Assembly (NCBI GenBank): GCA_017540605.1
Contig: JAFYAS010000019.1
Location: forward strand, 1-59,011
DNA: 59,011 nt
Source of the DNA: Lachnospiraceae bacterium
GTDB lineage: Bacteria > Bacillota > Clostridia > Lachnospirales > Lachnospiraceae
Direction: 5' to 3'
Shown piece by piece: positions 1 through 7,774 of the stretch. A program made the translations under genes and the position numbers. How positions within the stretch are numbered: position 1 is the stretch's first letter; every line of letters begins with the position of its first letter. The notes under the pieces are model-generated. The model was not told where the DNA came from. It saw nothing but the letters and a program-made list of their open reading frames with translations, and searched no databases.

Positions 1-103
1 AAATATGAATATCGAATATGGCCTTTGTTCGGTTTCGGCCTATATACCTTCAAGATTTTACGCTACTCAAGGATATTTAGATAGCAACCCGATATCTTTT
101 CAA

Positions 104-132
104 TGTTCGATATACATATATTATACCGAACA
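104..132. promoter_or_regulatory. Imperfect inverted repeat, possible operator
   Basis: TGTTCGATATA at 104-114 is matched by TATACCGAACA at 122-132, 11-bp arms with one mismatch and a 7-bp centre. It lies about 40 bp upstream of the -35 box of the amino-acid transporter. It could be a regulator site for this operon or for a gene left of the window. The outward GTTCG...CGAAC order is opposite to a Gram-positive LexA box. No factor can be named. Confidence 0.35.
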
Positions 133-170
133 TGCGTTTTGCTGTCAACCATGAATCAGAAAATAGCCAC

Positions 171-199
171 TTGACTTTATATAGCATTTGTGCCATACT
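171..199 (+). promoter_or_regulatory. Promoter of the amino-acid ABC transporter operon
   Basis: TTGACT (171-176), a 17-bp spacer and CATACT (194-199) fit a housekeeping sigma-A promoter. The predicted transcription start is near 206. This lies downstream of the GTG at 190, so the ATG at 274 is the better start for the first gene. Confidence 0.55.
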
Positions 200-214
200 T
201 TCATAGTGTTTTTC

Positions 215-243
215 AAGAGAGTTTCGATATTCGAAGCTCTCTT
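215..243 (+). promoter_or_regulatory. Perfect hairpin at the 5' end of the transporter mRNA
   Basis: AAGAGAG (215-221) pairs with CTCTCTT (237-243), and inside it TTCGA (223-227) pairs with TCGAA (231-235) around a 3-nt loop. With one U-G pair this makes a continuous 13-bp stem. No T-tract follows, so it is not a normal terminator. It would sit within about 10 nt of the predicted transcription start, so it may stabilise the mRNA or be a protein-binding site (double-stranded operator or RNA element). Confidence 0.5.
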
Positions 244-273
244 ATAGGTTTAGCAAATAATGAGGTAAGGATT

Positions 274-954
274 ATGTGGGAAGCATTCGTTTCCGAATTT
301 CAACAGAGCTTTATATACGAAGACAGATATAAGCTATTCCTTGACGGAATAGGAGTGACGATAAAGATATCCATTCTGTCGGCGATCCTTGGTATATTGA
401 TAGGATTTTTAATAGCCCTATGCAATCTGTCAAAGAAGAAGCCCCTTAATGTGATCGGCAAGGTCTACACCAGCGTGATCAGAGGTACGCCCTCGGTTAC
501 ACAGCTTATGATCATATATTTCGTAGTATTTGCATCTATTCATTGGGAGAAATGGATCATAGCATCCATTGCATTTGCCATCAATTCAGGTGCCTATGTA
601 TCAGAGAATATCCGTGCGGGTATTCTTTCTGTAGACAAGGGACAGACCGAGGCGGGACGCTCTCTTGGTCTTACAGCAAGTCAGACTATGATAAGCATTG
701 TGATCCCTCAGGCTATGAAGAATATACTTCCTGCCCTGGGCAATGAGTTCATTACTCTTATCAAGGAGACAGCTATAGTCGGATATGTGGGACTTATGGA
801 TATACAGAAGGCCGGAGATTTTGTAAAGACTGCTACCTATAAGCCACTGTTTCCTCTTCTCGGAACGGCAGTCATTTACTTTATAATCATAGGTATCCTG
901 ACTATTGGCCTTAGTATGCTGGAAAAGAAATTAAGAGCATCTGACGAGAGATAG
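274..954 (+). CDS. Polar amino-acid ABC transporter permease
   Basis: Inner-membrane channel subunit of a HisM/GlnP-type importer (226 aa). It has several hydrophobic segments, the first around residues 27-50 and the last around 194-216. The cytoplasmic coupling loop, an EAA-type motif with the core EAGRSLGL, is near residues 126-133. I chose the ATG at 274 because GAGG lies 9 nt upstream and the only visible promoter fires downstream of the alternative GTG at 190. It is followed within 11 nt by its ATPase and then by the binding protein, so the three form one operon. The substrate is not determinable; the family usually takes polar amino acids or cystine. Confidence 0.93.
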   Translation: MWEAFVSEFQQSFIYEDRYKLFLDGIGVTIKISILSAILGILIGFLIALCNLSKKKPLNVIGKVYTSVIRGTPSVTQLMIIYFVVFASIHWEKWIIASIAFAINSGAYVSENIRAGILSVDKGQTEAGRSLGLTASQTMISIVIPQAMKNILPALGNEFITLIKETAIVGYVGLMDIQKAGDFVKTATYKPLFPLLGTAVIYFIIIGILTIGLSMLEKKLRASDER

Positions 955-965
955 GAGGGATTAAA

Positions 966-1688
966 GTGATAGAGACAAAACATTTGAAAAAAAGCTTTAA
1001 GGACCTTCTTGTACTTGCAGATATCAACGAGAAGATAGATAAGGGTGAGGTAGTTGCCGTGATCGGCCCCTCCGGTTCGGGAAAGAGTACCTTTCTTCGT
1101 TGCCTCAATATGCTTGAGACTCCCGATTCGGGAGAGATACTTGTGGATGGTGAGGACATCACCGCACCGAAGGTTGATCTTAATCTTGTAAGACAAAAGA
1201 TGGGTATGGTATTTCAACATTTCAATCTCTTTCCTCATCTTACTGTTATGGAGAATATCACCCTTGCTCCCGTTAAGCTTAAAAAGATGACTTTAGAACA
1301 GGCAAAGGAAAAGGGTATGGAGCTTCTTACCAGGGTAGGATTGGCTGAGAAGGCTGACGCTTATCCTGCACAGCTTTCCGGTGGTCAGAAGCAGCGTATC
1401 GCTATTGCCAGATCCCTTGCTATGGAGCCTGAATATATGCTTTTCGATGAGCCTACATCGGCTCTTGATCCCGAGATGGTCGGAGAGGTTTTGGATGTTA
1501 TAAAGAGCCTCGCTGAAAGCGGTATGACCATGGTCATAGTCACTCACGAGATGGGCTTTGCAAAAGAGGTTGCAAGCAGAGTGCTCTTTATGGATGGAGG
1601 ATACGTGATGGAAAGCGGAACACCTGAGGATATCTTCGAGAATCCACAGAATGAGAGGACGAAGCTCTTCCTCTCAAAGGTATTGTAA
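966..1688 (+). CDS. Polar amino-acid ABC transporter ATP-binding protein
   Basis: Cytoplasmic ATPase of the same importer (240 aa, the usual GlnQ/HisP length). Walker [10 protein letters not shown] is at residues 34-42, the Q-loop Gln near 84, the signature LSGGQKQR at 137-144 and Walker B MLFDEP at 158-163. The start is GTG, with AGGAGG a few bases upstream overlapping the end of the permease gene. Tight spacing to the permease indicates translational coupling. Confidence 0.96.
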   Translation: MIETKHLKKSFKDLLVLADINEKIDKGEVVAVIGPSGSGKSTFLRCLNMLETPDSGEILVDGEDITAPKVDLNLVRQKMGMVFQHFNLFPHLTVMENITLAPVKLKKMTLEQAKEKGMELLTRVGLAEKADAYPAQLSGGQKQRIAIARSLAMEPEYMLFDEPTSALDPEMVGEVLDVIKSLAESGMTMVIVTHEMGFAKEVASRVLFMDGGYVMESGTPEDIFENPQNERTKLFLSKVL

Positions 1689-1735
1689 TAAAGCCTGATA
1701 TCAGGTCTTTATAGATAAAGTAAAGGAGAATTATT

Positions 1736-2608
1736 ATGAAAAAGAAAATGCGTAACTTAGTACTTGCCGCTATGACAGTACTCACTATGGCAGTATGCGT
1801 TGGCTGTGGAAGCAGCACCGACACAACAACACAGGCAGGAGCATCAAGCGAGGCAGGCAAGGAATCATCAGGAACCATCAAGTTCGGTACCAATGCAGAG
1901 TTCCCTCCCTTCGAGTTCGTAGCAGCAAATGGTGTGATCGACACCTATGACGGAATCGATATGGCTATTGCCAAGGAGATTGCTGAGGACAACTCAATGA
2001 CAGCTCAGATCGAGAACATGGAGTTTGACGGACTTTTGATGGCTCTTCAGAACGGTCAGGTTGATGCTGTTATCGCAGGTATGACAGTAACCGACGAGAG
2101 AAAGGAAGCAGTAAACTTCTCTACACCCTATTACACAGCTACTCAGGTTATGATCGTAAAAGAGGATTCGACCATTGCAAAGGCAACAGATATGGCTGAC
2201 AAGAAGATCGTTGTTATCCAGGGCTACACAGGTGAGACCTGTGTGAAGGAGCTTGGTTATAGCTATGAGGCCTTCAAGAAGGGAACAGAAGCTATCATGG
2301 AGCTTGTAAATGGCAAGTGTGATGTAGTAGTTATCGATTCTGCAACAGCTGATAAGTATGTAAAGGACAATCCCGGTCTTAAGATCATAGAGGATACCGA
2401 TACATTTGAGAAGGAAGAGTATGCTATCGCAGTAAAGAAGGACAATGAGGAGCTTCTTTCAAAGATCAATACCACTATTGAGAAGATGATCAATGAGGGC
2501 AAGATTGCTGAGCTTTCTGCAAAGTATGCTGATGTTGATACAGAATCTGACGATTCTGCAGAGGATGCACCTGCTGAGGACGCTTCATCTGAGGAAGCTG
2601 CAGAGTAA
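1736..2608 (+). CDS. Amino-acid ABC transporter substrate-binding lipoprotein
   Basis: Extracellular ligand-binding subunit (290 aa, SBP_bac_3 / family 3 fold). The N-terminus has a lysine-rich start, a hydrophobic stretch and a lipobox ending in Cys24, followed by a Ser/Thr linker to about residue 45. The binding domain (about 46-262) contains the family's typical FPPFEF and GMTVTDER stretches. The last roughly 25 residues are an almost pure Asp/Glu/Ala/Ser tail, which is unusual for the family. It is last in the three-gene importer operon, with AAGGAG before the ATG. Confidence 0.95.
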   Translation: MKKKMRNLVLAAMTVLTMAVCVGCGSSTDTTTQAGASSEAGKESSGTIKFGTNAEFPPFEFVAANGVIDTYDGIDMAIAKEIAEDNSMTAQIENMEFDGLLMALQNGQVDAVIAGMTVTDERKEAVNFSTPYYTATQVMIVKEDSTIAKATDMADKKIVVIQGYTGETCVKELGYSYEAFKKGTEAIMELVNGKCDVVVIDSATADKYVKDNPGLKIIEDTDTFEKEEYAIAVKKDNEELLSKINTTIEKMINEGKIAELSAKYADVDTESDDSAEDAPAEDASSEEAAE

Positions 2609-2686
2609 TACTATTGGCTATTATCTACAATAGCTTGCTAAAGATTTGTACTAAATGTGAAATCTTAAAAAATAGCACAAAAGTGC

Positions 2687-2715
2687 TTGCAAATAAAATG
2701 CGATTAGTTTATAAT
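2687..2715 (+). promoter_or_regulatory. Strong promoter in a gene-free gap
   Basis: TTGCAA (2687-2692), exactly 17 bp, then a perfect TATAAT (2710-2715). No protein gene follows on this strand before the terminator at 2789, so it appears to drive a small RNA. Confidence 0.6.
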
Positions 2716-2721
2716 CCCATT

Positions 2722-2823
2722 TGTGTTTAACGACACGTGGTGCATGGGATCCCCTCCCCCTCATTTATTTCTCATGTACCACAAAAAGAACCCCTTCGGA
2801 TTCCGAAGGGGTTTACTTTTTTT
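2722..2823 (+). ncRNA. Candidate small RNA with a C-rich loop
   Basis: A near-consensus promoter (2687-2715) and an intrinsic terminator (2789-2823) enclose about 100 nt with no convincing ORF or ribosome binding site. GTGGTGCATG (2737-2746) pairs with CATGTACCAC (2773-2782), one G-U, forming a 10-bp stem. It exposes a loop with the run CCCCTCCCCC at 2751-2760. Such a C-rich loop could pair with Shine-Dalgarno sequences, as in known Firmicutes sRNAs with UCCC motifs. It may be an instance of an already catalogued Clostridiales RNA motif; I cannot check that here. Confidence 0.5.
2789..2823. terminator. Bidirectional intrinsic terminator
   Basis: An 11-bp perfect stem (AACCCCTTCGG / CCGAAGGGGTT) with a 3-nt loop. 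A T-run follows on the plus strand, and on the minus strand the A-run upstream becomes T-rich. It ends the candidate small RNA on one strand and the aldolase gene on the other. Confidence 0.85.
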
Positions 2824-2849
2824 GCTGGTGCAAAAACGCTTTATATTTA

Positions 2850-3713
2850 TTAAGCCTTGTTTGCTGAACCAAATACAGCTACACGATCCTTAACCTCATC
2901 GCGGATAGCCTGTGCACCGGGTGCAAGAAGCTTTCTGGGGTCATAACCCTTGCCCTCTTTATCCTTGCCTTCCTCGATGTACTTTCTTGTAGCAGCAGCG
3001 AATACAAGCTGGCACTCTGTGTTAACGTTAACCTTTGCAACGCCCATTGAGATAGCCTTCTTGATCTGCTCATCGGGAATACCTGAACCACCGTGAAGTA
3101 CTAAAGGTGTGTTACCGATCTCAGCCTTAACAGCCTCAAGTACCTGGAACTGAAGTCCTGCCCAGTTATCGGGATACTTGCCGTGGATGTTACCGATACC
3201 GCATGCAAGCATATCTACGCCAAGGTCATTGACCATCTTGCACTCTGCAGGATCTGCGCACTCGCCGGTAGATGCAACTCCATCTTCCTCGCCGCCGATA
3301 CCGCCTACCTCTGCCTCGAGAGAGATACCCTTCTCCTTGCAGATAGCTACGAGCTCTTTTGTCTTCTCAATGTTCTCTTCGATAGGAAGTGATGAACCGT
3401 CGAACATGATAGATGTGAAGCCTGCCTCGATACATGCCTTAGCTCCTTCGTATGAGCCGTGATCAAGGTGAAGAGCAACAGGTACAGTGATACCAAGAGA
3501 CTCATCCATAGCCTTAACCATAGCAGCTACGGTCTTGAAGCCGGTCATGTACTTGCCGGCACCCTCAGATACTCCAAGGATAACGGGAGTCTTTAACTCC
3601 TCACACTCGAGAAGAATTGACTTTGTCCACTCGAGGTTGTTGATGTTGAACTGTGCTACGGCATAGCCGCCTGCAACAGCCTTTTCAAGCATTTCTTTTG
3701 CAGAAACTAACAT
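2850..3713 (-). CDS. fba: Class II fructose-bisphosphate aldolase
   Basis: Zinc-dependent aldolase of glycolysis/gluconeogenesis that splits fructose-1,6-bisphosphate into DHAP and glyceraldehyde-3-phosphate (287 aa). Catalytic Asp84 and zinc ligand His85 lie in HLDHG. Further zinc ligands are His176 (GNIHGKYP) and His206 (LHGGSG), and NVNTE near the C-terminal third contacts the phosphate. The start at 3713 is preceded by GGAGGA 7 nt away; a longer reading frame upstream lacks such a site. It is monocistronic, with its own promoter at 3781-3810 and the terminator at 2789. Confidence 0.95.
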   Translation of the reverse strand: MLVSAKEMLEKAVAGGYAVAQFNINNLEWTKSILLECEELKTPVILGVSEGAGKYMTGFKTVAAMVKAMDESLGITVPVALHLDHGSYEGAKACIEAGFTSIMFDGSSLPIEENIEKTKELVAICKEKGISLEAEVGGIGGEEDGVASTGECADPAECKMVNDLGVDMLACGIGNIHGKYPDNWAGLQFQVLEAVKAEIGNTPLVLHGGSGIPDEQIKKAISMGVAKVNVNTECQLVFAAATRKYIEEGKDKEGKGYDPRKLLAPGAQAIRDEVKDRVAVFGSANKA

Positions 3714-3780
3714 GATAAAATCCTCCGTATGATATTTGTTGAGTTTTAGGACTGCTGATAGGCAGTCGCAACTAACACTC

Positions 3781-3810
3781 ATTATACTCTATCAAGTCAA
3801 TAAAAGTCAA
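3781..3810 (-). promoter_or_regulatory. Promoter of fba
   Basis: Read on the minus strand: TTGACT (3805-3810), 18-bp spacer, TATAAT (3781-3786). It is divergent from the ispE promoter only 7 bp away. Confidence 0.7.
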
Positions 3811-3817
3811 TCATAGG

Positions 3818-3846
3818 TTGTTTTAACTTTATGATAATGGTATAAT
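3818..3846 (+). promoter_or_regulatory. Promoter of the ispE operon
   Basis: TTGTTT (3818-3823), 17-bp spacer, TATAAT (3841-3846). The predicted start of transcription (about 3853) lies after the upstream alternative ATG at 3845, which supports the ATG at 3887 as the ispE start. Confidence 0.7.
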
Positions 3847-3886
3847 GAAGGCGTTCATAAACCTTATGATGAATGGAGGGATCGGT

Positions 3887-4762
3887 ATGGATACTATTGC
3901 TATGAAAGCATATGCAAAGATCAATATTGCTATTGATGTGCTTGGAAGAAGAGAGAACGGTTATCATGATCTGAAGATGATCATGCAGACGATCGATTTA
4001 TTTGATACACTTACATTCACCGTTGAGGATGAGGACAAGATCACTATTACTACTGATATGAAGGGGCTTGAGACTGATGAGAACAATCTTGTCTATAAAG
4101 CCATTGCCCTGATGAAAAAGGAATATGGGATCACAAAGGGTGTGAGCATAAGTCTTGAAAAGAAGATACCTATGGCAGCGGGTATGGCAGGAGGAAGCAG
4201 TGATTGTGCAGCTTCTCTTCGTGCTATGAATGAACTATTTGGTCTGAAGCTATCTGATGAGAAACTAATGGAGCTTGGAGTGAGGCTTGGTGCTGATGTT
4301 CCCTACTGTATCATGGGAGGAACTGCTCTTGCAGAGGGTATCGGAGAGATACTTACAAAGCTTCCACCGTTCCCTGAATGCTATATTCTTGTTGCAAAGC
4401 CGCCTATCGAGGTATCAACAAAGGAGATATACGAGGCTCTCGACAACAGAAAGAATCCCGTGCATCCTGATGTGGGAAGGATAATTCGTGCTATAGATGC
4501 GGATAGAGTAGACGGTATCTGTACCTACATGAAGAATGTTCTTGAGGATGTGACCATAGCAAAGCATCTTGAGATACTTAAGATAAAGGATCTGATGAGG
4601 ACGGCAGGCGCGAAGAATGCCATGATGACGGGAAGTGGTCCAACTGTATTTGGTATCTTCAATGAGAAGGTATTGGCAGAGGATGCCTATGATGCCTTGA
4701 AACGCTCTGAGCTCGCAAGCTTTGTGGAGCTTACCGTTCCTATATTTGATATACATGCCTAA
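3887..4762 (+). CDS. ispE: 4-diphosphocytidyl-2-C-methyl-D-erythritol kinase
   Basis: GHMP kinase that phosphorylates CDP-methylerythritol in the MEP isoprenoid pathway (291 aa). The N-terminal YAKINIAIDV stretch with Lys11 and the glycine-rich ATP loop PMAAGMAGGSSD (about 96-107) are diagnostic, as is the C-terminal MTGSGPTVFG. The ATG at 3887 has GGAGGG 7 nt upstream. The GntR gene follows 12 nt later, an arrangement I associate with Lachnospiraceae. Confidence 0.95.
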   Translation: MDTIAMKAYAKINIAIDVLGRRENGYHDLKMIMQTIDLFDTLTFTVEDEDKITITTDMKGLETDENNLVYKAIALMKKEYGITKGVSISLEKKIPMAAGMAGGSSDCAASLRAMNELFGLKLSDEKLMELGVRLGADVPYCIMGGTALAEGIGEILTKLPPFPECYILVAKPPIEVSTKEIYEALDNRKNPVHPDVGRIIRAIDADRVDGICTYMKNVLEDVTIAKHLEILKIKDLMRTAGAKNAMMTGSGPTVFGIFNEKVLAEDAYDALKRSELASFVELTVPIFDIHA

Positions 4763-4774
4763 GGGTATTTGAAC

Positions 4775-5461
4775 ATGAAGAATAAGAAAAAGATAGAAAT
4801 AAAACTAGACAACAATTCAGAGCTTCCCCTTCGTGATGTGGTATTTCAGACCCTTCGGGGAGCTATTATCAACGGCGATTTTGAACCCGGGGAGAGACTT
4901 ATGGAGGTAAAGCTTGCCGACAGTCTCGGAGTCAGCAGAACACCGGTCAGAGAAGCCATCCGTATGCTTGAGCTTGAAGGTCTTGTGGTCATGAAACCAA
5001 GACGGGGAGCAGAGGTTGCCGGTATCACCTTGAAGGAGCTTAGGGATTCCTTGGAGGTTCGACTTGTGCTTGAACGCCTTGCGGTAAAGCTTGCCTGTGA
5101 GAGGATAAGCGATGCCGAGAAGCTTGAGCTTATTCAGATAAACAATGATTTCCATACGGCTATCATCAATAAAAAGGTTCCGGATATAGTGGAGGCTGAT
5201 GTGGCCTTCCATGACAAGATATATGATATCACGGCCAACAGGAGGCTTATTTATGTTGCTCATGCCTTGAATGAGCAGGTTTACAGGTATCGTGTAGAAT
5301 ATGTGAAAGATTTTATGTACCATGATGTGCTGATAAAGGAGCATGATGAGATCACCAAGGCCATAGTTGAGAGAAATGTCGAAGCGGCCAAGGAGGTCAT
5401 AGAAAAGCACATATACAATCAGGAGCTTATAGTCATCAAGAACCTGAGCTCGGAGGGATAG
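4775..5461 (+). CDS. GntR-family regulator, FadR/FCD subfamily
   Basis: DNA-binding transcription factor (228 aa). An N-terminal winged helix (about residues 15-80, with GVSRTPVREAIRMLE as the recognition region) is followed by an all-helical FCD ligand-binding domain (about 88-215) that normally binds an organic acid through a metal. The ATG at 4775 is 9 nt after AAGGG; a TTG at 4769 is too close to it. It is co-transcribed with ispE and the nuclease gene. The regulated genes and ligand are unknown. Confidence 0.9.
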   Translation: MKNKKKIEIKLDNNSELPLRDVVFQTLRGAIINGDFEPGERLMEVKLADSLGVSRTPVREAIRMLELEGLVVMKPRRGAEVAGITLKELRDSLEVRLVLERLAVKLACERISDAEKLELIQINNDFHTAIINKKVPDIVEADVAFHDKIYDITANRRLIYVAHALNEQVYRYRVEYVKDFMYHDVLIKEHDEITKAIVERNVEAAKEVIEKHIYNQELIVIKNLSSEG

Positions 5462-5466
5462 ATAAT

Positions 5467-6228
5467 ATGAAGATAATATCGTGGAATGTCAATGGACTGA
5501 GAGCATGTGTCGGCAAGGGCTTTATGGAATATTTTACCGATGCCGACGCAGATTTTTTCTGCCTTCAGGAGACCAAGCTTCAGGCGGGGCAGATAGACCT
5601 GGATCTGAATGGATATTATGATTACTGGAACTATGCGGAAAAGAAGGGCTATTCCGGTACAGCTATTTTTACAAAGCACGAACCCATGAATGCAACCTAC
5701 GGTATGGGAATAGATGAGCATGATCACGAGGGAAGACTTATCACCCTGGAGTATCCCGGCTTTTATATGATCACGGAATATGTGCCCAATGCTCAGGATG
5801 GCCTAAAAAGGATAGATTACCGCATGCGCTGGGAGGATGATCTTCGGGAATATCTTAACGGATTGAATGAAAAGAAACCCGTGATCTTTTGTGGAGATCT
5901 GAATGTTGCCCACAATGAGATCGATCTTAAGAATCCAAAGAGCAACAGAGGAAATGCAGGCTTTTCCGACGAAGAGAGAGGCAAATTTAACGAGCTTATT
6001 GAGGCGGGATATATAGATACCTTCAGACATTTTTATCCTGATCTTGAGGGGGCTTATTCCTGGTGGAGCTACCGCTTCCATGCGAGAGAGAAGAATGCGG
6101 GATGGCGTATTGACTATGTGATGACATCGGATTCTCTAAAGGATAGGCTGGTGGATGCGAAGATACATAATGAGGTTTTTGGTTCTGATCACTGCCCTGT
6201 GGAGCTTTTGATAGACATAGATGTATGA
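5467..6228 (+). CDS. xth: Exodeoxyribonuclease III / AP endonuclease
   Basis: Base-excision repair nuclease of the ExoIII family (253 aa). The metal- and phosphate-binding motifs appear in order: WNVNGLRA near residue 6, QETKL near 34, GDLNVAHNEIDL near 142 and SDHCPV near the C-terminus (catalytic His). GAGGGA precedes the ATG, only 5 nt after the GntR stop, so the genes are coupled. Confidence 0.95.
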   Translation: MKIISWNVNGLRACVGKGFMEYFTDADADFFCLQETKLQAGQIDLDLNGYYDYWNYAEKKGYSGTAIFTKHEPMNATYGMGIDEHDHEGRLITLEYPGFYMITEYVPNAQDGLKRIDYRMRWEDDLREYLNGLNEKKPVIFCGDLNVAHNEIDLKNPKSNRGNAGFSDEERGKFNELIEAGYIDTFRHFYPDLEGAYSWWSYRFHAREKNAGWRIDYVMTSDSLKDRLVDAKIHNEVFGSDHCPVELLIDIDV

Positions 6229-6255
6229 CATTTTTTTTAAGGAGATAGATTTATC

Positions 6256-7341
6256 ATGAAGAACTTATTGATACTTTTTGGCGGACAGTCATCGGAGCAT
6301 GATGTGTCCTGTATATCTGCCACAACAGTGGCGAGCAATGTTGATACGGATGAATATTCCATACATCTTGTTGGTATTACAAAGCAGGGACATTGGCTCT
6401 ATGTAGACAGTGTTACAGATATTGCTACCGACGAATGGAAGAAATCACAGAAGTCGGCAACATTTTCTCCTGATGCCATGAACAAGGAGCTTTTGGTATT
6501 TGAGGGTGATTCCGTAAAGCATATAAGGATCGATGTAGCATTTCCTGTGCTTCACGGCCTTTACGGGGAGGATGGAACGGTTCAGGGGCTTTTCGAGCTG
6601 GCTAAGCTTCCCTATGTGGGTTGTGGAGTTTTGGCAAGCTCGGTTTCAATGGACAAGGTTTATACCAAGATCATCGTGGATAGACTTGGTATCAGACAGG
6701 CAAAGTATGTGTATGTAAAAAAGGATGAGCTTACCGATATCGATTCTGTTGTAAAGAAAATAGAGGCTGAACTTTCATATCCGGTATTTGTAAAACCATC
6801 CAATGCAGGCTCGTCCTGTGGTATCTCCAAGGCAACCTGGGAGGTTGATCTTCGTGAGGGACTTTTTGAGGCCTCAAAGCATGACAGAAAGATATTGGTT
6901 GAAGAAGCCATAGTAGGACGTGAGATCGAGTGTGCTGTTCTCGGCAACAATGAAGTAAAGGCATCGGGGGTCGGAGAGATACTTGCTGCATCGAGTGCAG
7001 AGTTTTACGATTATGATGCAAAGTACAACAACGCTGAATCAAAGACAGTGATCGATCCGGATATTCCTGCTGACAAGGTTGAGGAGATCAGAAATGCTGC
7101 TATAGAGATATTCAAGGCTGTTGACGGACAGGGCTTTGCAAGGGTTGATTTCTTCTTGGAGAAGGATAGCAATGAAGTTGTATTCAATGAGATAAATACT
7201 ATTCCGGGCTTTACCTCTATCAGTATGTACCCCATGCTTTGGGAGGCGAAGGGGATAGATAAGAGGACTCTTGTGAAGGAGCTTATCGATCTTGCCTATA
7301 CCAGAAAAAAGACCGGATTCAATGCTGAATTGTCTCTCTAA
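6256..7341 (+). CDS. ddl: D-alanine--D-alanine ligase
   Basis: ATP-grasp ligase that makes the D-Ala-D-Ala dipeptide for peptidoglycan (361 aa). It has the N-terminal FGGQSSEHDVS motif, HGLYGEDG near 100-107, KPSNAGSS near 180, a YDYDAKY stretch compatible with D-Ala rather than D-lactate specificity, and the metal-binding FNEINTIPGF near the C-terminus. AAGGAG precedes the ATG. It continues the repair/cell-wall gene string. Confidence 0.95.
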   Translation: MKNLLILFGGQSSEHDVSCISATTVASNVDTDEYSIHLVGITKQGHWLYVDSVTDIATDEWKKSQKSATFSPDAMNKELLVFEGDSVKHIRIDVAFPVLHGLYGEDGTVQGLFELAKLPYVGCGVLASSVSMDKVYTKIIVDRLGIRQAKYVYVKKDELTDIDSVVKKIEAELSYPVFVKPSNAGSSCGISKATWEVDLREGLFEASKHDRKILVEEAIVGREIECAVLGNNEVKASGVGEILAASSAEFYDYDAKYNNAESKTVIDPDIPADKVEEIRNAAIEIFKAVDGQGFARVDFFLEKDSNEVVFNEINTIPGFTSISMYPMLWEAKGIDKRTLVKELIDLAYTRKKTGFNAELSL

Positions 7342-7355
7342 AAGGAGTTGATCAG

Positions 7356-7763
7356 ATGACGAAGGATGTAGTTATCACCATAGTGGGCTCACAGACCGAG
7401 GGAGAGGTGGAGCTTACTACCGTGGGAAGCTATTACAACAAGGATGACAAGCATTATGTGTTTTACGAGGAAACACCCGATGCAGGACTCAGCCCTATAA
7501 AGAACAAATTAATTTTCGATGACAAGAGCTTTGAGATGACGAAGAAGGGTTCGGTGTCAAGCACTATGGTATTTGACACAGATCGCATTACCCAAAGTAC
7601 CTATCAGACTCCCTTTGGCCCCATTGCCATGGAGGTGGTGACCAACGCCTATGAGCTTAAGGAAGCGGAGGAGCTTATGGAAATGGATATAGATTATTCC
7701 TTAGGACTCAATTCATTGGAGGCTATGCCTTGTCATGTATATGTAAAGCTTGAAGCAAAGTAA
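7356..7763 (+). CDS. DUF1934 (YwiB-like) beta-barrel protein
   Basis: A small cytoplasmic protein of 135 aa. Its pattern of short beta strands and conserved central part (SGSSTMVFDTDR-like region, TPFG, the YELKEAEELMEMDIDYSL stretch) matches the DUF1934 family, predicted to fold as a lipocalin-like barrel. No enzymatic function is known for the family. It lies between ddl and pncB in a co-directional string with AAGGAG before the ATG. Confidence 0.75.
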   Translation: MTKDVVITIVGSQTEGEVELTTVGSYYNKDDKHYVFYEETPDAGLSPIKNKLIFDDKSFEMTKKGSVSSTMVFDTDRITQSTYQTPFGPIAMEVVTNAYELKEAEELMEMDIDYSLGLNSLEAMPCHVYVKLEAK

Positions 7764-7774
7764 AGGAGAAAGAA

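Noticed and set aside
104..132. LexA (SOS) box
   Set aside because: The half-sites are in the wrong order and spacing compared with CGAAC-N4-GTTCG.
190..273. GTG start for the amino-acid permease
   Set aside because: It lies upstream of the predicted transcription start and has no ribosome site; the ATG at 274 does.
4817..5410. Minus-strand ORF of 197 codons opposite the GntR gene
   Set aside because: Fully overlaps a clearly recognisable gene in another frame; no ribosome site or family match.
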